64,000 nucleotides of DNA from NCBI RefSeq assembly GCF_026151205.1, contig NC_087075.1, positions 12,632,303-12,696,302 on the forward strand, given 5' to 3'. The notes beneath the pieces are model-generated. The model saw only the letters and a program-made list of their open reading frames with translations, had not been told where the DNA came from and ran no database searches. Positions within the stretch are counted from its first letter, which is position 1, and each line of letters opens with the position of its first letter. Below are positions 26,091-37,404 of the stretch, in pieces. This DNA comes from Bolinopsis microptera. Its lineage: Eukaryota > Ctenophora > Tentaculata > Lobata > Bolinopsidae. A program made the position numbers and the translations under genes.

Positions 26091-26226
26091 TTTTCTTAAA
26101 ATTTGGGCGAGCGATTTAGTAGGAGCGCGTTTGTCGTCGCGCGTCACATCAAGTTTACTTTTCGCACGCTGCATTTAGCCTAGTACTAGTCGCTCCTACT
26201 AAATCGCTCGCCCAAATTTTAAGAAA
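26091..26226. mobile_element. Small foldback with perfect 37-bp arms
   Basis: The arms 26091-26127 and 26190-26226 are exact reverse complements (core GGGCGAGCGATTTAGTAGG). The same GGGCGAGCGATTTAGT end occurs near 25617-25636 and 26249-26270, so this is a dispersed terminal sequence. Confidence 0.8.
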
Positions 26227-26841
26227 AAACCAAAGTCACGTGAAATTTTTGGGCGAGCGAATTAGTAAAAGCCAGTACTAGTAGTTATGACAACGACATT
26301 AATTTGCAAAGTTTAAACGCTGTGATCTTTTATTTAGTTTGCTGGGAATTTTTCGGACACTTTAGCTTTCCCTGTAAGTCTATGAGTAAGCTTACCAATT
26401 TTTGTTAAAATTGGATTAAGGGAAGGTTACTCAATACGCATTTGTTTCAAGAATTTTGTGCTGGCCGAAATTATCGCTAAAAAACCATCCTACAGTCGGC
26501 ACGCGCGGCTCGCTGTCGATGGCGCACTACCTACTTTGGGAATAGAACTTTCATTTCCTCAAGTTCAATTTTGTCTTGTACCATCTTCAGTGACCTTGCT
26601 AAATGATCATTCAAAAAAAAGTTCTGACTTCAGCTGCAAAACATCGAAATTTGGTTCGCAAAACGCTAAAATATAATTATACAAAATATGTGAATGTCTT
26701 ACCGTACCCGGTTGCTCTAACCAAATGCCCTCTCGCTTGCAGTAGCGCGTCATGCAGTACGCGTACGATACACATGGCTATGTGAACGTACCCGGGTACG
26801 GTAGGACATATTTAGATTTTAGCGTTTTGCGTTGATTCACG

Positions 26842-27148
26842 TTGACGGATGTTACTCGTCCAAAATTTCTTCGAAGTAGCGCGCCGCTTTCTTCTCGATG
26901 GCAAGTGCTACGAAGTAGCGCGCGCTGGGCCAAATCATTAACAATGATCAATGATTAACGATGTCAATCCTTCGCATCTCGCCGAGATGCGAAGGATTGA
27001 CATTGTGAATCAAGTTGTCCATCATTGTTAATGGACTAGCCCGGTGCGCGCGCTACTTCGTAGCACGGCTACGTACTTGCCTCGGCCATTTCGAGAAGAA
27101 AGCGGCACGCGCTACTTCGAAGAAATTTAGACGAGTAACATCCGTCAA
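26842..27148. mobile_element. Complete GCGCGC foldback element with central hairpin
   Basis: The whole 307 bp is a near-palindrome: TTGACGGATGTTACTCGTC at the left and its complement at the right, two GCGCGC modules facing each other, and a centre with perfect 20-bp arms (TGTCAATCCTTCGCATCTCG and complement) around a single base. No open frame. This gives the likely full structure of which copies 1 and 2 are halves. Confidence 0.85.
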
Positions 27149-27724
27149 AAAGCTACCGGGCTGCTAGCCTGTACATTCAATGAATGCGCGGCGCAATTGT
27201 ATTTTAATGTATACTATTACTAGTATATGCTATGTAATGTATAGTATTAGGTAATGAGCCAAATTTGTACGTGGCACGCGTACTACTACTATATAGTCTA
27301 CTGACGTGTATAAAACATAAGTTTACTTTTACTTAGAATTTCTTGAATTACCAATTACAGATACGTTAAAATACGTTAAATAAGTTAAGTTCTACAGCAA
27401 TTAAATTTAATTTCAAATGTTTCCCTAAGCTAGTTAAAGTATAATTTATTAATATTATTATTATGAAGTGAGCTGATTAGAGCTTATACCAGGCGCACTA
27501 TAACCATTCACTATAACTATATAAAGTTGCAGTAGTGAATGAAAATCTAGAGTCCGCCTAAACGAAATTAGAGTCAGATGAGGAAATATTTGAGAAATTT
27601 TGCAGGAAGTTTAAATTTCTTCTAAATTTCTGTTAAATTGTAAAAAGTTGCAATTAATTAAAATGTAATTAATTAACATCAATCACATGCTGTAAAATAT
27701 CTTTGGGTTGCGTTCGGGTCAATA

Positions 27725-27990
27725 CCTAGTAGTAGTATTTAGTGAATTGGCTGAAGTTTATTGAATCTTTATTACCGAGTACACTGTACAGTGTACAGCT
27801 GCCTTCGGGTAGTTCTTCTTAATCTATTACAATTGTAAATGAATGGGAAAAGCGAGCGATCGATTTCATTCTCGGTATCATTTTGTAATTGCATACGGTC
27901 ATTCCAATTAATATCATTTCCTTTTGTTTGGGAAAGAGAGACACCGGCAGTGGTCCACTTTACCGGCCCTATTATGGGTTTTGGTCAAAT
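27725..27990. repeat. Dispersed repeat family R1, copy 1
   Basis: A block with TGAATGGGAAAAGCGAGCGA, a CGGTATCATTTTG segment, TTTGTTTGGGAAAGAGAGAC and GGGTTTTGGTCAAAT. Related blocks occur at 38335-38660 (two facing copies), 41335-41455 (reverse orientation) and 57935-58185. Copy 4 also shares the CTGAAGTTTATTGAATCTTTAT lead. No coding potential seen; probably a MITE or SINE-like family. Confidence 0.75.
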
Positions 27991-28139
27991 ATTTTCAATT
28001 CATTGTACGGTAAAAAAACGCAACAGAAAATACCCGTAAGGCCCATGCTTTTATAGTTTAAGGTGATAAAAACTAGTCTGACGAACTTGATCCGAAAATT
28101 TGGGATCTATAAAACAAAAAAAACAAAACACATTTTTCC

Positions 28140-31100
28140 GTTGAACTTTTATTTAATATTAACATGAATTATAAAATGGAACAGAAATAAAAAAAGTTTT
28201 TCGAAGTTATGATATTAATAGTAATAAAAATACACAAAACGAAAATGTTTGTTGTAAATATTTTCAATGCATTGTACAGATCTGGGTACTACTACTATAA
28301 TAAATGGGGATGAAATCCATATTTCCTGACAGTGACAGATGACAGCGAATAACTACAAATAAGCTTCCAGTATTGAATAATGATGAAACTCAGAATTGCA
28401 CTGTCATATATCAAACAAATATGTTTGACCTCTTTACAAATATCAAAATCTTAGTGCTCTCTAGACGAGAAATTGTCCAAATCCTGCTTCAAATTCGTTT
28501 ACGCCCATCTGCTGTTTTTCTAAGCGACGATATGTTCTCAACTTCTATTCTGAGGTGAAGGGATGTTAATAAAACTGTTGAATTCAAGTGTTCTTGTAAT
28601 GCGAGCAAAAAAACGATGTGAAATAAAATGGTCTTTTTGCTTTATTGCAATCATAATTGTGGGTATTTTAAAGACGTGTATAATATACCAGGGGAGTCAC
28701 TTTTTAAAAGGTAACCAAAACAAATTTATAGCTAATTAGCGTACATATGTCTTTGAAAAGTGTCGGCCTTCCACTATAAGTATTACTACTTAACCAACCA
28801 TTCTATCGACGTAAAGAAAGAGTTTCTGCCTTTCATGTTAACACTTACATCGACCGTAGTTGACGCAGGTAGGACAAGTACACCATTTTTCTTGGGATGA
28901 GCACCGTCCACCCTTTGAACAGCAAACAGCGCCTTTTGGGTGGTCAGGGTTGCACTGACTGGGAGAGCCATCCGGGAGGGGGAACATCGAACCACATCGA
29001 TTGTCGTCTCTCCAAAGGTTTTGAGATAATTCTTCTGAGGTGAAGGGATGTTAATGAAACATTAATAAAAAATAACTGTTAAATTCAAGTGTTCTTGTAA
29101 TGGGATCAAAAAGTGATGTGAAGAAAATGTTGTTATTGCGATCATAATTGAGGTTATTTAAAGACGTGTATAACGGACCAGGGGAGTCACTTTTTAAAAG
29201 GTAACCAAGAAAATTGATAGCTAACTAGCGTACATGTGTCTTCGCATCGGTTGATTGAAAAGTTGGTTGAAGAGTATCGGCCTTCCACTATAAGTGAATA
29301 ACTACTTAACCAACTATTCAATCGACCAAGTAAGAGTTTCTGCCTTTTATGTTTAGACTTACTTCGGCCGTAGTTGACGCAGGTAAGACAAGTACACCAT
29401 TTTTGTTTGTTTGTGCATCGTCCCCACTTAGAACAGCAAACAGCGCCTAATGGGTGGTCAGGGTTACACTGACTGGGAGAGCCATCCGCGAGGGGGACCG
29501 TCGGACCACATTTACTGTCGTCTCTCCAAAGGCAAGGGTCAGCGTTGCAGGCTTGAGATTCCGAATCGTCTCCATCGCAATCAGCCCCTCCTTTTTCTGG
29601 AGCAGGGTTGGAACAACTTCTACTTCTACTTTGAGATCCTCCTCCGCATGTAACCGAGCACTCAGACCATTCCCCGAATTCAGACCAACCTCCGTCAACT
29701 GAGCAAGGGTCAGCGTTGCAGTCTTGAGATTCCGAATCATCTCCATCGCAATCAGCCCCTCCATTTTCTGGAGCAGGGTTGGAACAACTTTTGCTTCTAC
29801 TTTGAGATCCTCCTCCGCATGCAACCGAGCACTCAGACCAATCAGAAAAGTCAGACCATCCTCCGTCAACGGGGCAAGGGTCAGCGTTGCAGTCTTGAGA
29901 TTCCGAATCGTCTCCATCGCAATCAGCCCCTCCATTTTCTGGAGCAGGGTTGGAACAACTTTTGCTTCTACTTTGAGATCCTCCTCCGCATGCAACCGAG
30001 CACTCAGACCAATCAGAAAAGTCAGACCATCCTCCGTCAACTGGGCAAGGGTCAGCATTGCAGTCTTGAGATTCCGAATCGTCTCCATCGCAATCAGCCC
30101 CTCCATTTTCTGGAGCAGGGTTGGAACAACTTTTACTTCTACTTTGAGATCCTCCTCCGCATGCAACCGAGCAATCAGACCAATCAGAAAAGTCAGACCA
30201 TCCTCCGTCAACGGGGCAAGGGTCAGCGTTGCAGTCTTGAGATTCCGAATCGTCTCCATCGCAATCAGCCCCTCCATTTTTTGGAGCAGGGTTGGAACAA
30301 CTTTTGCTTCTACTTTGAGATCCTCCTCCGCATGCAACCGAGCACTCAGACCAATCAGAAAAGTCAGACCATCCTCCGTCAACTGGGCAAGGGTCAGCAT
30401 TGCAGCCTTGAGATTCCGAATCGTCTCCATCGCAATCAGCCCCTCCATTTTCTGGAGCAGGGTTGGAACAACTTTTGCTTCTACTTTGAGATCCTCCTCC
30501 GCATGCAGCCGAGCACTCAGACCATTCCGAGAATTCAGACCAGCCTCCGTCAACTGGAACTTCTGAAACAATCAGAACGTCAATCTGAATACATCTGTTT
30601 ATAAACTTTTCTTTTTACACAAAAATGTTTCATTTCTTACATGCTCTTATTTCCTTATTAATTATCACTAACCTTCACACCCTGCCCCCTCAAGTAACAG
30701 TTCTCCCTCGTCACATGTCTGGCACTTGTACCATACTATCAGTTTCTTCCACTGACCCCAGCATGGATCAACATAGAATCTATCCGGGGTCGTGTCTAGC
30801 GAACATGATCCCTGTGAGAGCAGCAGGTCGTGAGGATGATGAAACGATTTACCGTTTTGGGATTTAGAAGTTTAGAGGAATGTTGATTCGTGAAGAATTT
30901 AAAATCAATACTTTTCACGTCCAGTCCTTCAATTGTCTATGATCTCATTAGTTTCAATGATTTATGTCTCATTAAAAATGTTCTTTAATGTCTCCAAACC
31001 TTATAACGGCAATGATCCCTAGTTTGAGGAAAAGCATTTTCAAGTATAGTACATAACGAAAAATGAGGTGCCCAGTATTTTGCGTTCTCTATCTCTAGGT

Positions 31101-32647
31101 ATTCTCCATCATCACACGACAGGTTTAGAATTAAGTTTTCCCCTATCTCTTCCCCTGGTGTGGAACAATATTATAATAGTTGTTTTGTATAACAGACTAC
31201 AGTAAATGTATTGTAAAACTTCTGACAGACCTGATGATTTGAAGAAAAAAAAGTGTCCCAAATTAATCGCGGTTTGAAGTCGTTAAATCGATATTGTTCA
31301 AAAAAAATATAAAAGTCCGTCAAATTCCCGATTCCTTTTAAAAATTACTTACTGAAAGAACAGTCACTTTCTGAAGTACCAATATAACTAGGTGCCACTT
31401 CTTTCCCAGAAGGACAGTTAGAACACGATGAAGCACTTCCTCCAGGGCTGTATGTTCCTTCTTCACATGGTGTACATCCGTTCTCTTGGTTAATGTAATT
31501 TCCACCTTCACAGGGATCTGAGGTTGAACAAATTATTATCTCATAACTCTACTATAACAGCACTGTCAGCAAACAAAATTAAGTGGCCACAAAAGTCGTA
31601 AGGTTCACTGATTCTATTGCCCATATTATGAGAACGTCAATCTGAATACATCTGTTTATAAACTTGTCTTTTTACACAAATATTGTATTTCGTAAGGCGC
31701 TGCTCTTATTTCCTTACTAATTATCACTAACCTATACACCCTGGCCCCTTAACTAACAGTTTTCCCTCGTCACATGTCTGGCACGTGTACGATACTGCCA
31801 GTTTCTTCCACGCACCCCAGCATGGATCACCATATAAACTATTCGGGCTCGTGTTTATCGAACATGATTCCTGTGAGAGCAGCAGGTCGTGAGGATGACG
31901 AAACGGTTTACCGTTTTGGGAGTTAGAAATTTAATAGAATGTTGATTCGTGAAGAATTTAAAATCAAAACTTTTCACACGTCCAGTCCTAATTAAATTGT
32001 CTATGATCTCATTAGTTTCAATGTTTTATGTCTCATTACACATTTTCTTCAATGTCTCCAAACCTGATGATTGCAGTAATCGCTAGTTACACTAAAAGCA
32101 TCATGTTGATCACTACAGAACCATGAATGAGGTGCCCAGTATTTTGCGCTCACTATCTTTAGGTGTTCTCCATCATCACACGACAGGGTTAGAATTAAGT
32201 TTTCCCCTATCTCTTCCGCTGGTGAGGGACAATATTATGATAGTTGTTTTTTAAAGACTACAGTAAATGTATTGTAAAACTTCTGACAGACCTGATGATT
32301 TGAAAAAAAACAGTGTCCCAAATTAATCGCGGTTTGAAGTCGTTTAATCGATATTGTTCAAACAGAATGTAAAAATCCGTCAAATTCCCGATTCCTTTTT
32401 AAAAAATAATTTCTTTATCATTATTACGTCATCATTAAATTACACTGATACGGAAGCACTAAAAATTCTCGATACGAATTTCAAAACCGAACAAAATAAA
32501 TGTACTTATAAAATACATCAAAGAAACGTCTTTCAATAAATTATATAATATGAACTTGAACTTACAGAAGATCTCTGCGTCAGCCAAACCAATGCCAGCT
32601 AACATTGTCAGGGCCATCATCATCGTCATCTGCATCTTGACTAACAT
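28140..32647 (-). CDS. Gene A: secreted SUEL lectin / TSP1 x6 / hevein-like protein
   Basis: Predicted 740-residue secreted protein, nine exons: 32566-32647 (signal peptide), 32064-32218 and 31732-31870 (lectin 1), 31353-31517 (Cys-rich GCC2/GCC3-like), 31000-31154 and 30673-30811 (lectin 2), 29363-30562 (six TSP1 repeats plus hevein-like domain), 28849-29034 (second hevein-like domain), then a last exon from 28549 downward. The lectin halves carry LSCDDGE and DPCWG..KKL..WYKC, hallmarks of SUEL/galactose-rhamnose-binding lectins. Modules are bounded by phase-1 introns, as in exon-shuffled animal mosaics. The stop codon TAA is created across the last splice (T/AA). Inference: binds glycans and perhaps chitin outside the cell. 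In the second hevein-like domain the SKWGRC Trp is Gly (SKGGRC). Confidence 0.88.
28148..28153 (-). terminator. Poly(A) signal of gene A
   Basis: AATAAA on the minus strand about 400 nt after the stop codon. It lies in 3' sequence shared with gene C, which has the same signal at 42081-42086. Confidence 0.65.
29363..30562 (-). CDS. Gene A exon with six TSP1 repeats and first hevein-like domain
   Basis: Exactly 1200 bp: six 171-bp units (57 codons each) plus 174 bp. Each unit encodes a thrombospondin type-1 repeat with WSDFSDWSDCS, ACGGGSQ, SRSCSNP and CNADPCP, so all six Cys positions and the Trp ladder are kept. The tail encodes a hevein-like domain (RCGP.FPLA.GSPSQCNPDHP, AVCC, CTC..CVNYGR). 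Because 171 is a multiple of three, the other frames also stay open; those long frames on both strands are shadows. Units are nearly identical in DNA, pointing to recent expansion or homogenisation. Confidence 0.92.
32566..32647 (-). CDS. Gene A signal-peptide exon, fused to gene B 3' UTR
   Basis: The frame begins MLVKMQMTMMMALTMLAG (a second Met follows four codons later) and ends with the donor TTCT/GTAAGT in phase 1. The hydrophobic Met/Leu stretch followed by a small-residue cleavage region (GLADA) is a standard signal peptide. Upstream of the ATG, the sequence is not the AATTTTAACAAAAT found before genes B and C but the 3' UTR of gene B, joined at about 32649-32650. Confidence 0.85.
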
Positions 32648-32649
32648 AA

Positions 32650-35600
32650 GTTATGATATTAATAGTGATAAAAATACACAAGACGAAAATGTTTGTTGTA
32701 CATTTTTTCAATGCATTGTACAGATCTGGGTACTACTACTATAATAAATGGGGATGAAATCCATATTTCCTGACAGTGACAGATGACAGCGAATAACTAC
32801 AAATAAGCTTCCAGTATTGAATAATGATCAAACCCAGAATTGCACTAGTGTCATATATCAAACAAATATGGTTGACCTCTTTACAAATATCAAAATCTTA
32901 GTGCTCTCTCGACGAGAAATTGTCCAAATCCTGCTTCAAATTCGTTTACGCCCATCTGCTGTTTTTCTAGTCGACGATATGTTCTCAACTTCTATTCTGA
33001 GGTGAAGGGATGTTAATAAAACTGTTAAATTCAAGTGTTCTTGTAATGGGAGCAAAAAACGATGTGAAGTAAAATGGTCTTATTGCAATCATAATTGTGG
33101 GTATTTTAAAGACGTGTATAACATACCAGGGGAGTCACTTTTTAAAAGGTAACCAAAACAAATTTATAGCTAATTAGCGTACATGTGTCTTTGCATCGGT
33201 TGATTGAAAAATTGATTGAAAAGTGTCGGCCTTCCACTATAAGTATTACTACTTAACCAACCATTCTATCGACGTAAAGAAACAGAAACAGTAAAGAAAG
33301 AGTTTCTGCCTTTCATGTTAACACTTACTTCGACCGTAGTTGACGCAGGTAGGACAAGTACACCATTTTTCTTGGGATGAGCACCGTCCACCCTTTGAAC
33401 AGCAAACAGCGCCTTTTGGGTGGTCAGGGTTGCACTGACTGGGAGAGCCATCCGGGAGGGGGAACATCGAACCACATCGATTGTCGTCTCTCCAAAAGTT
33501 TTGAGCTAATTCTTCTGAGGTGAAGGGATGTTAATGAAACATTAATAAAAAAATTACTGTTAAATTCAAGTGTTCTTGTAATGGGATCAAAAAGTGATGT
33601 GAAGAAAATGTTCTTATTGCGATCATAATTGAGGTTATTTAAAGACGTGTATAACGGACCAGGGGAGTCACTTTTTAAAAGGTAACCAAGAAAATTGATA
33701 GCTAATTAGCGTACATGTGTCTTTGCATCGGTTGATTGAAAAGTTGGTTGAAGAGTATCGGCCTTCCACTATAACTATAAGTGAATAACTACTTAACCAA
33801 CTATTCAATCGGCCAAGTAAGAGTTTCTGCCTTTCATGTTTAGACTTACTTCGGCCGTAGTTGACGCAGGCAAGACAAGTACACCATTTTTGTTTGTTTG
33901 TGCATCGTCCCCACTTAGAACAGCAAACAGCGCCTAATGGGTGGTCAGGGTTACACTGACTGGGAGAGCCATCCGCGAGGGGGACCGTCGGACCACATTT
34001 ACCGTCGTCTCTCCAAAGGCAAGGGTCAGCGTTGCAGGCTTGAGATTCCGAATCGTCTCCATCGCAATGAGCCCCTCCTTTTTCTGGAGCAGGGTTGGAA
34101 CAACTTCTACTTCTACTTTGAGATCCTCCTCCGCATGTAACCGAGCACTCCGACCATTCCCCGAATTCAGACCAACCTCCGTCAACTGAGCAAGGGTCAG
34201 CGTTGCAGTCTTGAGATTCCGAATCATCTCCATCGCAATCAGCCCCTCCATTTTCTGGAGCAGGGTTGGTACAACTTTTGCTTCTACTTTGAGATCCTCC
34301 TCCGCATGCAACCGAGCACTCAGACCAATCAGAAAAGTCAGACCATCCTCCGTCAACGGGGCAAGGGTCAGCGTTGCAGTCTTGAGATTCCGAATCGTCT
34401 CCATCGCAATCAGCCCCTCCATTTTCTGGAGCAGGGTTGGAACAACTTTTGCTTCTACTTTGAGATCCTCCTCCGCATGCAACCGAGCACTCAGACCAAT
34501 CAGAAAAGTCAGACCATCCTCCGTCAACGGGGCAAGGGTCAGCGTTGCAGTTTTGAGATTCCGAATCGTCTCCATCGCAATCAGCCCCTCCATTTTCTGG
34601 AGCAGGGTTGGAACAACTTTTGCTTCTACTTTGAGATCCTCCTCCGCATGCAGCCGAGCACTCAGACCATTCCGAGAATTCAGACCAGCCTCCGTCAACT
34701 GGAACTTCTGAAACAATCAGAACGTCAATCTGAATACATCTGTTTATAAACTTTTCTTTTTACACAATAATGTTTTATTTCTTACATGCTCTTATTTCCT
34801 TATTAATTATCACTAACCTTCACACCCTACCCCCTCAACTAACAGTTCTCCCTCGTCACATGTCTGGCACGTGTACCATACTGCCAGTTTCTTCCACGAA
34901 CCCCAGCATGGATCACCATAGAAACTATTCGGGCTCGTGTTTATCGAACATGATCCCTGTGAGAGCAGCAGGTCGTGAGGATGACGAAACGGTTTACCGT
35001 TTTGGGAGTTAGAAGTTTAGAAGAATGTTGATTCATGAAGAATTTAAAATCGAAACGTTTCACACGCCCAGTCCTTAAATTGTTTTTTTCAATGTTTTAT
35101 GTCTCATTGCACATTTTCTTCAATGTCTCCAAACCTTATAATCGCAGTGATTCTGAGTTTTAGGTAAAGCATCATGTTGTACAGTACAAAACCAATAATG
35201 AGGTGCCCAGTATTTTGCGTTCACTATCCTTAGGTATTCTCCATCATCACACGACAGGTTTAGAATTAAGTTTTCCCCTATCTCTTTATCTGGTGTGGAA
35301 TAATACTATAATAGTTGTTTTGTACATACTACAGTAAATGTATTGTAAATCTTCTGACAGACCTGATGATTTGGAAAAAAAAACAGTGTCCCAATTAATT
35401 GCGGTTTGAAGACGCTAAATTAATATTGTTCAAACAGAATGTAAAAGTCTGTCAAGTTCCGATTCCTTTTAAAACTACTTGAAAAATGATTTCTTTATCA
35501 TTACTACGTCATCATTAAATTACACTAATACGGAGGCACTAAAAAATCTCCATACGAATTCAAAAAGCACACAAAATAAATGTACTTATAAAATACATCA

Positions 35601-35724
35601 AAGAAACTTCTTCCAATAAATTATATAATATGAACTTGAACTTACACAACGCTGCGTCAGTCAAACCAATGCCAGCTAACATTGTCAGGGCCATCATCAT
35701 CGTCATCTGCATCTTGACTAACAT
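32650..35724 (-). CDS. Gene B: secreted SUEL lectin / TSP1 x4 / hevein-like protein
   Basis: Predicted 473-residue protein, six exons: 35646-35724 (signal peptide), 35135-35289 and 34818-34956 (one lectin domain), 33850-34707 (858 bp: four 171-bp TSP1 units plus hevein-like domain), 33329-33514 (second hevein-like domain), last exon from 32996 downward with stop TAG right after the junction (A/AA TAG, so one Lys then stop). It lacks the Cys-rich module and second lectin domain of A and C. Its 3' UTR matches A and C up to about 32650, then changes abruptly into the start of gene A. The shared distal poly(A) signal is missing. A TATA-like box lies upstream. The protein is predicted to be secreted and glycan-binding (inference from domains). 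Confidence 0.87.
33850..34707 (-). CDS. Gene B exon with four TSP1 repeats and first hevein-like domain
   Basis: 858 bp = 4 x 171 + 174. Same module content, borders and phases (1-1) as the gene A exon, with two units fewer. Unit-to-unit differences are mostly single bases. Confidence 0.92.
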
Positions 35725-35792
35725 AAATTCCTAATTTTGTTAAAATTATAGTGACTAAATAACCACATTATACTATTAGTACAGTATCTTAC

Positions 35793-35800
35793 TATATATA
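35793..35800 (-). promoter_or_regulatory. TATA-like box upstream of gene B
   Basis: TATATATA on the minus strand about 70 nt upstream of the gene B ATG (35724), followed by a TACTGTAC..TAGTATAAT stretch that gene C shares. Gene C's homology breaks before the TATA, and gene A lacks the region altogether. Position and sequence fit a core promoter; no experimental support. Confidence 0.4.
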
Positions 35801-36085
35801 AAGCGAGACGATATATATAGATGTGACGAAGTTAAATTTTTATGATTTTTAAATTTTTATTTTAAGAAAACCCTTGCACATTATTTATTTATTTATTTCT
35901 ATCATATTGATGTATAGTCAAGACGTGAGTGTTAGGGCTCTCATTGACAAATTTATGTTTAATCCTGTTTAATCCTGTTTAATCCTGTTTATGGATGTGT
36001 TTATCCGTACCATTTTACTGACACCACGGCATCAACTTTAACGCGACTTTCCGCAAAAACCGTAAAAGATATACAACTGAAACTT

Positions 36086-36262
36086 TTTTTGACTGGGTCA
36101 AATGCTTTAATGGCCTCCAAATCAGCATGAAAAAATAAAAAATTGGCCAAGGAATAGGAGTTTTAGAGCCCAAAATTTGGACCCCCAAGTGGTGTCAAAA
36201 ACGCGAATTAAATAGGTATAATTATTTTAGTCTCTTGAGTCTTGACACCATTTTAGGGTTAT
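36086..36262. repeat. Dispersed repeat R2, copy 1
   Basis: About 175 bp starting TTTGACTGGGTCAAATGC and ending near GGTTCCTGCTAGT. It recurs with about 90 percent identity at 41456-41662, so one copy lies upstream of gene B and one downstream of gene C. It is probably part of the duplicated intergenic DNA or a mobile repeat. Confidence 0.75.
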
Positions 36263-36294
36263 ACGGGTTCCTGCTAGTTAATTTAAATGCGGGG

Positions 36295-36515
36295 AAAAGA
36301 TATTATATTATTAGATAAATATCAGATAATTATCAGATAATTATCATATAATCATCAAATAATTATCATATAATTATCAGATAATTATCAGATAATTATC
36401 AGATAATTATCAGATAATTATCAGATAATTATCAGATAATTATCAGATAATTATCAGATAATCATCAGATAATTATCAAATAATTATCAGATAATTATTA
36501 GATAATTAGGCATTA
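36295..36515. repeat. AT-rich tandem array (AGATAATTATC)n upstream of gene B
   Basis: About 18 copies of an 11-bp unit. The same array (shorter, 46283-46370) with the same flanks (TAATTTAAATGCGGGGAAA left, CATTATCAGAGATTCATCAG right) lies upstream of gene C. It is therefore part of the duplicated 5' region, and its length differs between paralogues. Confidence 0.93.
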
Positions 36516-36549
36516 TCAGAGATTCATCAGTTTATGGTTGGTAATATCC

Positions 36550-37180
36550 TTTTAATATTCGGCAACAAATATTTTATCCACATAAACAGATACATTTTTT
36601 AAACGAATCAAAAGCTCTAACAATCTATCGAAAACTGGACCGAGTTGAGTCAACTGGTTAAGAATTACTACAGCAAGAATTTGTACAGCATTCAAAGAGA
36701 TCGCCATAATAGTCTATGCGTTGTTTACTAAAGCATTAAGCATAATTCATATGTGTCACTTCATTCCTAACGTGTATTTAACATTTTTCCAAATTCCAAT
36801 AACCCGATTACTTTGTAATTAGTCGACATGTAACGTGTTTTTGTTTGGTTGCCTAGCAAAGTGCATCCATGAGTGCTGAGTAAGATAAGAATGATAAGTA
36901 TGCAAATTCCAAAAGCTATAGAAACAAACTTTCTGCTGATGATATAAAGGGTATACACTATAAAGTTGCTTGGCTAAAGCCAACGTCCTAACGTCCTAAG
37001 TCCTTGTGGCACTTCACTGTGATAAAACAATAGCAGCTTCTAGTTTCGGGATAGCAGGCAACGCCCGATACTAATGCTTATATAGACCTAGACAAGTACA
37101 AGTAAGTAGGTATATATATTTCATGCCAGGCAATATAGGCATGTGGCACCCATCACGGTAACCATCCATTGAACTTGAAG
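36550..37180. other. Gene-free stretch
   Basis: No domain, RNA gene or repeat recognised. Confidence 0.35.
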
Positions 37181-37202
37181 GTTTTTGCTTTTCGCTGTAC
37201 TA

Positions 37203-37403
37203 CATTGCACAGCTCCCCATTTAACCGTCACACGATTTCTCGAGCATTTGGCTGGGTGAACCGGGAGGCTGCATAGATCCTATTGGATCCTTAGCAGAAC
37301 GTCGACGACGTTCACCCCACGATCAGGCAGACAGCGGGATTCGAACTCGCAACCTCACGATTGCAAAGCTGGTGCTCTAACCGACTGCTAGCTACCTGGC
37401 CGT
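37203..37403 (-). mobile_element. tRNA-derived SINE, copy 1
   Basis: Read on the minus strand, the head (GGCCAGGTAGC...CAGTCGGTTAGAGC) has a tRNA A box and GCGAGTTCGAATCC is a B box. A body with GAACGTCGACGACGTTC and CTCGAGAAATCG follows. The same head and body recur at 59985-60184. A 4-base insertion (CTAG) in the A box and the attached body show it is not a functional tRNA gene. Confidence 0.85.
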
Positions 37404-37404
37404 T

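Noticed and set aside
29447-30571. Long alternative frames, both strands, over the TSP1 exons (also 33934-34716, 43427-43945)
   Set aside because: The 171-bp unit is a multiple of three, so frames without stops in one unit persist. Only the frame giving Cys/Trp-patterned TSP1 repeats has splice-compatible borders.
37320-37403. Functional tRNA gene on the minus strand
   Set aside because: A-box insertion, imperfect cloverleaf and an attached repeated body shared with a second copy identify it as a SINE head.
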